Shown here piece after piece: positions 7,569 to 14,282 of a DNA stretch of 32,543 bases. The position numbers and the translations under genes were made by a program. The first letter of the stretch is position 1; every line of letters starts with the position of its first letter. Under the pieces are notes generated by a model. It saw only the letters and a list, made by a program, of their open reading frames with translations, was not told where the DNA came from and did no database searches. The DNA is from Anaerolineae bacterium (GTDB lineage: Bacteria; Chloroflexota; Anaerolineae; J102), in assembly GCA_026991225.1 (NCBI GenBank), contig JALXCB010000195.1, forward strand, positions 1-32,543, in the 5' to 3' direction.

Positions 7569-8267
7569 TCATTCGCCCAGCATATAGCCCTGACCCCGTA
7601 CCGTGCGGATATAGCGGGGATGGGCGGGGTCCTCTTCCAGCTTCTGGCGCAGGCGATGGATGTAGACCTTGAGATAATCGCTGCTATCGACCGCGTAGCG
7701 TCCCCACACCCGGTTCAGCAGCGTCTGGTAGGGCACGACCCGCCCGGCGTTGCGGGCCAGAATCTCCAGCAATTTGTATTCGGTGGCGGTCATGGGGACG
7801 ATCTCGCCCCGGACGGTGACACGATGGGCGTCGAAGTCGATACGCAGGCCGTCTATTTCCACCGGCGCTTCGTGCGTAGCCGCCGCGCCTTCGGTTCGTC
7901 GCAGCACCGATCGGATGCGGGCCATGAGTTCCAGATGCCCGAAGGGCTTGACGATGTAGTCATCCGCACCCAGCTCCAATCCCCGCACCTTATCCAGCTC
8001 ATCATCCCGCACGGTGAGGATGATGACGGGCACATCGCTGAAGAGGCGCAATTGCTCCAGCACCTCGAAGCCGTTCATGCCGGGCATGAGCACATCCAGC
8101 AGCACCAGGTCAGGCTGCTCCGATTCGATCAGCGTCAATCCTTTGTCGCCGTTTTCCGCTTCCAGCACTTCCCATTCGGGCTCCTGCAATTGGATGGTGA
8201 GACGAACGGCCCGGCGCATGTCGGGTTCGTCATCGATGATCAGGATGCGTTTCGTGGCTGTCTGCAT
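7569..8267 (-). CDS. OmpR/PhoB-family response regulator
   Basis: A 232-residue DNA-binding response regulator. The receiver domain (about 6-122) has the acidic pair D12/D13, the phospho-acceptor D58 in LVLLDVLMPGMNG, T85 and K107 in YIVKPFG. The C-terminal winged-helix domain (about 133-230) has MTATEYKLLEILARNAGRVV and the recognition-helix region SSDYLKVYIHRLRQKLEEDP, ending TVRGQGYMLGE. The frame is open further upstream to 8519, but the ATG at 8265-8267 is preceded by GGAGG and starts the receiver fold normally. It overlaps the kinase gene by 38 bases, so the two are co-transcribed and probably coupled. Target genes are unknown. The divergent sulfur operon is a natural candidate because of its position. 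Confidence 0.93.
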   Translation of the reverse strand: MQTATKRILIIDDEPDMRRAVRLTIQLQEPEWEVLEAENGDKGLTLIESEQPDLVLLDVLMPGMNGFEVLEQLRLFSDVPVIILTVRDDELDKVRGLELGADDYIVKPFGHLELMARIRSVLRRTEGAAATHEAPVEIDGLRIDFDAHRVTVRGEIVPMTATEYKLLEILARNAGRVVPYQTLLNRVWGRYAVDSSDYLKVYIHRLRQKLEEDPAHPRYIRTVRGQGYMLGE

Positions 8268-10083
8268 CGGAATCCTCCGGGGATGGGATGATGGGCAAGG
8301 TGAAACAGAAGCGTCCGCCGCCATTGGGTGCGTCATCCACCCAGATGCGCCCGCCGTGCAACTCCACCAGGCGACGGGCGATGAACAGGCCCAGGCCCAC
8401 GCCCTTGAGGGCCTCGTCCTGGCTGGCGGTGGTGTAGAAGCGGTCGAAGACATGAGGGCGTTCGGATGGCGGCACGCCCGGCCCCTGGTCTTCGACGCAA
8501 ATCCGCACGAATTTCTCATCCTCCAGGCCCACGGCGACGCGAATCTGGCCTCCTTCGGGAGAGAATTTGGCGGCGTTGCTCAGCAGGTTTTCGAGGATGC
8601 GATCCAGGCGGGCGGGGTCCGCGCGCGCCTCGGGCAGGTCGGGCGGGATGGCTTCCTGCCAGGTGAGATGCTTTTGAGCCAGGATGGGCTTCATTGATTC
8701 ATGAGCGATGTGGATGGCTTCGGGCACAGACACCGCGCGCGGATTCAGGATGACGCCGCCCGCATCCAGCCGATCGCTCTCCAGCGAATCGCGAATCATG
8801 GTTTCCAGCCGGTGGAGGTTGCTCTCCATGGTTTCCTGAATTTCGCGGCGAGTCTCGGGCGGCATCTCCTCCCAGCGTTCCAGAGTGGGGATCAGCATTT
8901 TCAGGACGGCCAGCGGGGTCTTCAGTTCATGACTGATGGCGGAGAAGTAGGTGCGCTGCACCAACTGAAAGCGCTCCAGCCGGGCCACGTGCTCCTGCTC
9001 CTGGGCGTAAAGACGGGCGTTGCGCAGCGCCAGGCCCGCCTCCATAGCCAGGGATTGTAGAAACGCCAGGTCTTCGGGCGGCAGGGGATCGGCCTGCTCC
9101 CGACCCAGCACCAACATGCCCAGCAATTCGCCTTCGGGCGAACGCAGATACACGCCCGACACGCGACGAATGTGGGGATCGGAGACGAAATGGGGCAGCG
9201 GGATCAGCGATTGTGTGCCTTCGCCGGCGGCGAAATAGATGTCATCCTCCGATTCCACTGGGAAGTCATCCAGGCAATCGCCATGTTCGAACTGGAAATG
9301 CGTAGACGCCACCACCCGCCAGCAATGCTCATCAGGCTCCCATGAAAGGACCATGCTGGAGCGGATGCCGGACACAGAGTGCACGCTTTCCAGGATCGTC
9401 TCGAGCACGCGGCCGGTGTCCAGCGCGCTTTCCCCCAGCCGCATCAGCAGCGTGTTCAATTCGGCCACCCGCTCGGCGGCCCGGCTCATCTCCAGACGCA
9501 GCCGCTCCTCCCGCCGCACCAGCTCGCTGAAAGCAATGGCAAAAGCGCCCACCAGCAGAATGAGGATGGATTTCATCACCATGAGGTAAGCGATGAAGTC
9601 GGGCAGCGGCTCCGGGGCCAGGACCAGCTCCAGGCCCAATTGCAAGCCCGCCAGCACGACGACGCCTGCCAAAGCCACTTTCCAGCGGTAGCCCAGGGCG
9701 ATCTCCAGGGCGGCCATCAGGGCGAAGATGAAATAGAAGCTGTGATGGTTGCGGGCCGCTATCGTCAGGGTCACGAATTGCAGGATATCCGCCCCGACGG
9801 GGATGATGGCATGACCCAAGGCCAGAGGTCTCCTTTGCCAACTGTAGATGGAAAGGATGATGTTGTAGGCCACGATGCCCGTGAAGATCAGCAGCGAGGG
9901 CGTCTGAAAGGGCGGTTGGGCCTTGAAAAGAAGCGCGGGCGCAGTCAGCAGCAGGATGCCCGCCCAGCGCAGCCCCGTCAGATAGCGGTCCACATCCCGG
10001 ATGGGCGCGCGCACCATCTGCTGCCTGAGCCAGCGGTCGATGGTGAGGGGCGCAGCGCCTGAATTTTGCAAGGAGGGCGTCAT
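8230..10083 (-). CDS. Membrane sensor histidine kinase with GAF domain
   Basis: A 617-residue kinase paired with the response regulator. The N-terminus (about 38-185) has five or six transmembrane helices, more than the usual two, and little periplasmic sequence, suggesting it senses within or near the membrane. A coiled linker (187-215) leads to a GAF-like domain (about 216-357). The HisKA H-box SHELKTP follows with phosphorylated H385. The HATPase domain has N-box NLLSNAAKFSPEGG (499-512), the DQGPG box at D532, the F-box VFDRFYTT and the G2 box GVGLGL (561-566). All catalytic motifs are intact. The ATG at 10083 follows a divergent region with TATAAT on this strand at 10145-10140. The signal is unknown. 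Divergence from an ArsR/rhodanese operon hints at redox or sulfur sensing. Confidence 0.93.
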   Translation of the reverse strand: MTPSLQNSGAAPLTIDRWLRQQMVRAPIRDVDRYLTGLRWAGILLLTAPALLFKAQPPFQTPSLLIFTGIVAYNIILSIYSWQRRPLALGHAIIPVGADILQFVTLTIAARNHHSFYFIFALMAALEIALGYRWKVALAGVVVLAGLQLGLELVLAPEPLPDFIAYLMVMKSILILLVGAFAIAFSELVRREERLRLEMSRAAERVAELNTLLMRLGESALDTGRVLETILESVHSVSGIRSSMVLSWEPDEHCWRVVASTHFQFEHGDCLDDFPVESEDDIYFAAGEGTQSLIPLPHFVSDPHIRRVSGVYLRSPEGELLGMLVLGREQADPLPPEDLAFLQSLAMEAGLALRNARLYAQEQEHVARLERFQLVQRTYFSAISHELKTPLAVLKMLIPTLERWEEMPPETRREIQETMESNLHRLETMIRDSLESDRLDAGGVILNPRAVSVPEAIHIAHESMKPILAQKHLTWQEAIPPDLPEARADPARLDRILENLLSNAAKFSPEGGQIRVAVGLEDEKFVRICVEDQGPGVPPSERPHVFDRFYTTASQDEALKGVGLGLFIARRLVELHGGRIWVDDAPNGGGRFCFTLPIIPSPEDSDADSHETHPDHR

Positions 10084-10117
10084 GGGACGGCAAGATGGTT
10101 CAATGGCATGGGATTGG

Positions 10118-10138
10118 ACAGAACGTCGCGGGTTCTGT
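10118..10138. promoter_or_regulatory. 21-bp palindrome, candidate operator
   Basis: ACAGAAC (10118-10124) and GTTCTGT (10132-10138) form a perfect 7-base inverted repeat with 7-base spacing. It lies between the kinase start and the arsR start, just downstream of the minus-strand -10 box, where a bound dimer would block or tune both divergent promoters. Confidence 0.55.
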
Positions 10139-10145
10139 TATTATA
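10139..10145. promoter_or_regulatory. Overlapping divergent -10 elements
   Basis: Read on the minus strand, 10145-10140 is TATAAT, a consensus -10 for the kinase operon. Read on the plus strand, TATTAT at 10139-10144 with TTGGAC at 10114-10119 (19-base spacing) can serve the arsR operon. The two promoters would then compete for polymerase. Confidence 0.45.
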
Positions 10146-10151
10146 CAATAC

Positions 10152-10167
10152 ATTCAGGATATTGAAT
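10152..10167 (+). promoter_or_regulatory. ArsR-type operator ATTCA-N6-TGAAT
   Basis: An AT-rich inverted repeat, ATTCAGGATATTGAAT, abuts the ATG of the arsR-like gene at 10168. ArsR-family repressors typically bind such sites over their own promoter, so autoregulation is expected. There is no Shine-Dalgarno sequence here, so the transcript may be near-leaderless. Confidence 0.6.
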
Positions 10168-10560
10168 ATGAGGACTCTGCAATCCACCCAACCCATCAGC
10201 GACCTGTTGCGCGCCATCGATCATCCCGCCCGCCTGCAGATATTGCTAGCCATCGGCGAAGATGAAGTCTGCGTGTGCCATCTGGAAGCGCTTTTGGGCG
10301 GGCGTCAGGCTTACATTTCGCAGCACCTGATGGCCATGCGCAAGGCGGGCGTGCTGCGCTCCCGACGCCATGGGCGTTTCGTCTTCTATCGGTTGATCGA
10401 CCCGCGGCTTCTGAGGCTGATCCAACTGGCTGCGGAGATTGCGGGCGTGGAGCAAGATCCGCGGCTGGCGACCGCGCCCCTGGGCGTCTGCAAATGCCCC
10501 GCCTGCCAGCCGCAGACGGCTCCATCCACACTCTCCTTTTCGGTCACACCCCAAACATAA
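10168..10560 (+). CDS. ArsR/SmtB-family repressor (sulfur- or arsenic-responsive)
   Basis: A 130-residue winged-helix regulator. The segment ISDLLRAIDHPARLQILLAI is followed by EVCVCHLEALLGGRQAYISQHLMAMRKAGVLRSRRHGRFVFYRL, the ArsR helix-turn-helix and wing. The CVC at C35/C37 matches the ELCVCDL metalloid-binding position of ArsR. A further cluster CKCPAC (C108, C110, C113) near the C-terminus could bind metal or react with persulfide. The ATG at 10168 directly follows a palindrome. The open frame upstream of it is not family-like. It is followed by rhodanese and TauE genes, a set found in BigR/SqrR-type reactive-sulfur regulons, so sulfide or persulfide is the likelier signal. Arsenite cannot be excluded. 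Confidence 0.88.
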   Translation: MRTLQSTQPISDLLRAIDHPARLQILLAIGEDEVCVCHLEALLGGRQAYISQHLMAMRKAGVLRSRRHGRFVFYRLIDPRLLRLIQLAAEIAGVEQDPRLATAPLGVCKCPACQPQTAPSTLSFSVTPQT

Positions 10561-10570
10561 GGAGGCAATC

Positions 10571-10969
10571 ATGCCTGAAAAGTCGTTCGACGACTGGCTG
10601 CGCGCGCTCGATTTCGAGTATTGGAGCACGGGCCAGCACAAGATCATGCCCGCGGAGTTTTTCAAGCGGTTGCGCGCGGGTGAGGGCGTTGTGCTGTTGG
10701 ATGTGCGTTTCGATGAGGAGCTGGCGTATCTCGCCCTGCCCTTCGCCCTGCACATTCCCATCAATCAACTGCCCGACCGCTGGCAGGAGGTCCCCGCCGA
10801 CCGGCTGGTGGCCACGTTCTGTTCAGGGGGCGACCGGGCGGCGGTGGCCCACGCCTATCTGCAAAACAAGGGACTGCGCAATGTGCTGATCTTCAAAGGC
10901 GGCTACGCGGAACTCATGCCCGAGCTCATGCCGGGCAAGGTGCGACGTCTGTTGGATGAATCGGACTGA
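10571..10969 (+). CDS. Single-domain rhodanese-like sulfurtransferase
   Basis: A 132-residue cytoplasmic rhodanese domain. VVLLDVRFDEELAYLALPFALHIPINQLPDRW is the usual CDC25/rhodanese opening. The catalytic C84 lies in the loop FCSGGDRAAVAHAYL, and GLRNVLIFKGGYAEL closes the fold. The loop is CSGGDR rather than the commoner CRSGxR, but it keeps the Cys and the closing Arg. It moves sulfane sulfur between thiols, thiosulfate, cyanide or glutathione persulfide. AAGGAGG precedes the ATG, ten bases after the repressor gene. The overlap with the TauE gene indicates an operon for sulfur detoxification or sulfite export. Confidence 0.9.
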   Translation: MPEKSFDDWLRALDFEYWSTGQHKIMPAEFFKRLRAGEGVVLLDVRFDEELAYLALPFALHIPINQLPDRWQEVPADRLVATFCSGGDRAAVAHAYLQNKGLRNVLIFKGGYAELMPELMPGKVRRLLDESD

Positions 10970-11735
10970 GCCTCCAGCCATGACGATGCCAACGCTTCTC
11001 ATCATCCTCATCCTGGGCCTGTCCTTTGTGTTTTCCATGCTGGGTCTGGGCGGAGCCATGGTCTACAATCCCCTCATGGTCTGGTTCGGGTTCGATTTCA
11101 AAGAGGTGGTCGTGCCCACGGGCCTGCTGCTCAACGGACTCACTGCGGCTTCGGCGGCCTGGGTGTATTATCGCAAAGGCATGATTGACTGGCACGCGGG
11201 CCTGCCATTGATGTTGACAGCGACCGCGGGCGCTCCCCTGGGGGCGTATGCTTCCCAGTTCATCCCCACCGTCTGGCTGATGTGGGCCTTTGCCGCGGCC
11301 GTGCTGTTTGCGGCGGTGCGTATGCTCCTTGGCAGCCGCGCGGCGGAGCCGGAAGCGCCTCGCGGATCGCACAAGCAACGGGCTGGGTGGGGTGTAGCGT
11401 TGGGCCTGGGCATTGGTTTCGTGGCCGGGCTGCTGGGCATCGGCGGCGGTTTTCTCATCGTGCCTCTGCTCATTTTCATGGGCTATCCCACCAAGGTCGC
11501 GGCCGCCACCTCGGCCATGGCGGTGGCGTTCTCCTCTTTCAGCGGCTTTCTCGGGCATGTGGCCATCGGGCATGTGGATTGGCTGTTGATGCTGCCTGCG
11601 GCCGTGGTCGTGATCATCGGCTCCCAGGCGGGCGCGCGGGTGATGCACGGCTACATGAAGCCGCGTCATATCAAGCAAATGTTCGGCGTGGTCCTCCTGT
11701 TGATCGTGGCCAAATGGGTGTGGGGGCTGCTTTGA
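10956..11735 (+). CDS. TauE/SafE-family sulfite/anion permease
   Basis: A 259-residue membrane protein with about eight helices in two homologous halves, each opening with the family's Gly-rich motif: SMLGLGGAMVYNPLMVWFG and AGLLGIGGGFLIVPLLIFMG. TauE/SafE proteins export sulfite, sulfoacetate or related anions. With a rhodanese and an ArsR repressor upstream, removal of sulfite made from persulfide is the natural reading. The start is uncertain. The ATG at 10956 overlaps the rhodanese gene by 14 bases, while the ATG at 10980 gives a shorter N-terminus before helix 1. Neither has a strong ribosome-binding site, so coupling is likely. Its stop codon lies inside the first bases of a dispersed repeat shared with 23748. 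Confidence 0.9.
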   Translation: MNRTEPPAMTMPTLLIILILGLSFVFSMLGLGGAMVYNPLMVWFGFDFKEVVVPTGLLLNGLTAASAAWVYYRKGMIDWHAGLPLMLTATAGAPLGAYASQFIPTVWLMWAFAAAVLFAAVRMLLGSRAAEPEAPRGSHKQRAGWGVALGLGIGFVAGLLGIGGGFLIVPLLIFMGYPTKVAAATSAMAVAFSSFSGFLGHVAIGHVDWLLMLPAAVVVIIGSQAGARVMHGYMKPRHIKQMFGVVLLLIVAKWVWGLL

Positions 11736-11833
11736 AGATAGGATTTGGAGGACGCAGATGACGCAGATTGAAACGGATGAACGCAGATGATAAAGAAAAA
11801 AACCTGCGAAAATCATCTGCGAAAATCTGCGTT
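11727..11833 (+). repeat. CGCAGAT-type intergenic palindromic repeat, copy 1
   Basis: Shares an almost unbroken stretch of about 65 bases with 23748-23812, from CTGCTTTGAA through GGAGGACGCAGATGACGCAG to ACGGATGA. The right half (ATCATCTGCG, AATCTGCG) is complementary to words in the left half (CGCAGATGAT, CGCAGATT), so it folds back. The tauE stop codon falls within the shared first ten bases. Confidence 0.8.
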
Positions 11834-11860
11834 CCCATTTTCCCACCCCCAAGGTGATTT

Positions 11861-12502
11861 ATGACCGATAACCATGCGATGCTCCCTGCCTGGCTTGCCA
11901 GCGCCCCCTACCTGCCCGAATTTCAGGTGCGGGACACCCGGCACAAATATGGCCGCTATGATCCCGCGCTCAAAATCATCACGGTGGCGGATTTGCTCCG
12001 CTTTCACGGGCATCTTTGCGGCGGATTGATGGAGGCCGCGGTGGCGTTGCGAGCCGCGTTCGACGTCCTCTTTCCCGATGGCGTCATCGACCGCACGGAC
12101 ATGGCCATTATCTCCAATAACTCGGCCTGTGGCGGCGATGTGGCCGCGTATCTCACCGGCGCCCGGGCCCGATTCGGCTCCCACGTCATCGATCTCACCC
12201 TTCGCGGCGGTGAATTCATCGTGCGCCGGATGAGCACGGGCGAGACCGTGCATGTGCGCATGCACCCCCATGTGTATCCTCATGAGGTCAAGGCCCAGAT
12301 GCGCAAGCTGGAATCGGGCGACTATGGCCCGGAGGATATCGACCTGTTCGGGGAATTGCAATGGGCCTATGCCGGGCGATTGGCCTCCCGTCCCGCCTCC
12401 GAGAGCGTCATCATCGAAATCCTGCGCGATTTCACCTGGCCCGACCCCACTTGCGACGACCTGGGGCGACGCACAGACAACGATTTCAAGCATGCCGTGT
12501 GA
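11861..12502 (+). CDS. FmdE-like metal-binding protein
   Basis: A 213-residue soluble protein. Residues 48-60 read FHGHLCGGLMEAA, the HGHxC metal-binding opening of the FmdE family, the domain named after a subunit of formylmethanofuran dehydrogenase. H49, H51 and C53 are the likely ligands, with C90 in NNSACGGDVAAYLTGAR as a further conserved position. In most bacteria such proteins stand apart from methanogenesis and are thought to bind metal or assist molybdo/tungsto-enzymes. The actual role is unknown. Start ATG 11861 follows AAGGTG. It is isolated, with a repeat upstream and a small orphan gene downstream, so context does not help. There is no zinc-ribbon C-terminus, which some FmdE proteins have. 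Confidence 0.7.
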   Translation: MTDNHAMLPAWLASAPYLPEFQVRDTRHKYGRYDPALKIITVADLLRFHGHLCGGLMEAAVALRAAFDVLFPDGVIDRTDMAIISNNSACGGDVAAYLTGARARFGSHVIDLTLRGGEFIVRRMSTGETVHVRMHPHVYPHEVKAQMRKLESGDYGPEDIDLFGELQWAYAGRLASRPASESVIIEILRDFTWPDPTCDDLGRRTDNDFKHAV

Positions 12503-12649
12503 GCCAGGCGCCGGCGCGGGACGATGGCAGTAAGGGCTTCGCGCGATAGGAATCCCGCCGCCGCACCCTGTGAATCCAATGCGGGATTTCCGGCTTTGGC
12601 TTCGTTTCGGTACAATGACGGGTATCCCGCCTATCACGATTTCAAGCCG

Positions 12650-12892
12650 ATGTCCCTCAAACCTCTGGTGATGTGGGCCCGGGACCAGTATCCCGAGCCC
12701 TACAAACTCCGCTACACGCAGCGCACGCCCACCGAAGCCCGCGGGCTCGTCCTCATCGACGGCCGGTGGATGCCTTTTGTCTACGATCGGGAGAATCTGG
12801 TGATCACGCTGGGCGAGGGCGATGACGTCCGCGTCATTCGCATCAATGAATGGGGTTGGGAGCAGGGCAACGCACCCTTTTTCCTGAAATGA
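12650..12892 (+). CDS. Small hypothetical protein
   Basis: An 80-residue soluble protein, not recognised. It is rich in aromatic and charged residues (RDQYPEPYKLRYTQRTPTEARG, DGRWMPFVYDRENLVITLGEGDDVRVIRI) and looks like a compact beta protein, not GC-rich shadow coding. The frame is open back to 12524. I prefer ATG 12650 because a TACAAT -10-like box at 12610-12615 and intergenic-looking sequence lie in the extension. No strong ribosome-binding site is visible. A role cannot be assigned. Confidence 0.5.
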   Translation: MSLKPLVMWARDQYPEPYKLRYTQRTPTEARGLVLIDGRWMPFVYDRENLVITLGEGDDVRVIRINEWGWEQGNAPFFLK

Positions 12893-12968
12893 GGAGAGGA
12901 GGATCACAGAGTGGCGCAGAGATCGCACAGAGGACACAGAGGGACTGGTTACTGAACACTGATTACTG
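12893..12968 (+). repeat. CACAGAG / ACTGATTACTGA intergenic word repeat
   Basis: GGATCACAGAGTGGCGCAGAG, CGCACAGAGGACACAGAGG and then GGTTACTGAACACTGATTACTGA run right up to the ATG of the methyltransferase gene. They are internally repetitive words of the kind found in other gaps of this window. They are not palindromic here. Confidence 0.5.
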
Positions 12969-14159
12969 ATGACTTCCTCCACGCCCGCCGTCTTTCTCAA
13001 GCCCGGCAAAGACAAGCCTGTGCGTCAGCGCCATCCCTGGATCTTCAGCGGGGCCATTGCTCGCGTGGAGGGTGCGCCCGCGGCCGGAGAGGTGGTGGAA
13101 GTGCGGGCGAGGGATGGGCGCTGGCTGGCCCGGGCCGAGTACAATCCCCGGTCGCAGATCCGGGCCCGGGCCTTCTGCTGGGATGAGCACGCGGTCGTGG
13201 ACGAGGCTTTTTGGCGGGAGCGCCTGCAAGCGGCCATCGTCCGACGGGATGCGGTGCTGCCGGGCGTCGAGGCCCGACGCCTGGTCTTTGCTGAGAGCGA
13301 CGGTCTTCCTGGCCTGATCGTGGACCAGTACGGCCATCATCTCGTGGCGCAGTTCCTCACAGCCGGGGCCGAGGCCCGCAAGGGGATGACCGTGCGTCAT
13401 CTGGTCGAATTGCTGCATCCAACCAGCATCATCGAACGGGACGATCCCATGCGGCGCAAGGAGGGGCTGCCGCCTGCGGGCGGGGCGTTGTACGGCCATC
13501 CGCCTGGTGAGCCGCTGGTCATCACCGAAAACGACCACAAATTCCTGGTGGATTTGCGAACGGGGCAAAAGACGGGCTTCTATCTCGATCAGGCTGCGAA
13601 TCGGGCAGCGCTGGCTGCGCACTGTGCGGGCAAAGAGGTGTTGAATGCGTTCAGCTATACGGGCGCGTTTGCGGTGTACGCTCTGGCCGCGGGCGCAATC
13701 CATGTGATCAATCTGGACGCCAGTCGTGACGCCCTGGCCCTGGCCGACGCCAATCTCCGCCTCAATGGCTTCTCGCCCGACCGCTGGCGGAATGTCGAAG
13801 CGGACGTGTTCAAACAATTGCGCCTCTGGCGGGACGAGGGGCGGGGATTCGATCTCATCATCCTCGATCCGCCCAAATTCGCCACATCGCGCGGCAATCT
13901 GCAGCGAGCGGCGCGCGGCTACAAGGACATCAACTGGCTGGCCATGCGATTATTGCGGCCTGGCGGTCTGTTGGCGACATTTTCGTGCTCAGGGCTGGTC
14001 AGCGAGGATCTGTTCCAGAAGATTCTGTTTGGCGCGGCTCTGGATGCGGGCCGGGATGCGCGCATCATCGGGCATTTTCATCAAGGGCCGGACCATCCTG
14101 TGCTGCTCACTTTCCCCGAATCCGCCTATCTCAAAGGATTTCTGCTGCATTTGGCGTAG
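12969..14159 (+). CDS. rlmI: RlmI-type 23S rRNA m5C methyltransferase
   Basis: A 396-residue SAM-dependent class I methyltransferase of the COG1092 family. The N-terminal PUA RNA-binding domain (about 6-75: LKPGKDKPVRQRHPWIFSGAI) is followed by a linker domain and the catalytic domain with GQKTGFYLDQAANR (199-212), SAM motif I LNAFSYTGAFAVYALAAGA (225-243), DPPKFA (300-305) and the nucleophile C340 in FSCSG. E. coli RlmI, of 396 residues, methylates C1962 of 23S rRNA, so length and motifs match. The exact target in this organism is inferred. There is no clear ribosome-binding site before ATG 12969, because the upstream bases belong to a repeat. Confidence 0.9.
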   Translation: MTSSTPAVFLKPGKDKPVRQRHPWIFSGAIARVEGAPAAGEVVEVRARDGRWLARAEYNPRSQIRARAFCWDEHAVVDEAFWRERLQAAIVRRDAVLPGVEARRLVFAESDGLPGLIVDQYGHHLVAQFLTAGAEARKGMTVRHLVELLHPTSIIERDDPMRRKEGLPPAGGALYGHPPGEPLVITENDHKFLVDLRTGQKTGFYLDQAANRAALAAHCAGKEVLNAFSYTGAFAVYALAAGAIHVINLDASRDALALADANLRLNGFSPDRWRNVEADVFKQLRLWRDEGRGFDLIILDPPKFATSRGNLQRAARGYKDINWLAMRLLRPGGLLATFSCSGLVSEDLFQKILFGAALDAGRDARIIGHFHQGPDHPVLLTFPESAYLKGFLLHLA

Positions 14160-14195
14160 GTTCGCTTCCTTTTGCAGATTGTGGTATCCTATCCA

Positions 14196-14233
14196 GAGAG
14201 CCAGAAGGCCAGAGGTCAGAAGGCCGGAAGGCA
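14196..14233 (+). repeat. CCAGAAGGCCAGAGGTCAGAAGGCC word repeat
   Basis: Tandem AGAAGGCC/AGAGGTC words fill the gap between rlmI and the nucleotidyltransferase gene. They resemble, in build but not in sequence, the other intergenic word repeats. No gene is seen in 14160-14282. Confidence 0.45.
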
Positions 14234-14282
14234 TTCGACGAGGCGACTACACGATCCAACGATCACAAAGCCAACCGATTCC

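Noticed and set aside
8268-8519. N-terminal extension of the response regulator
   Set aside because: It reads through the kinase gene in another frame, and the receiver fold and ribosome-binding site support the start at 8267.
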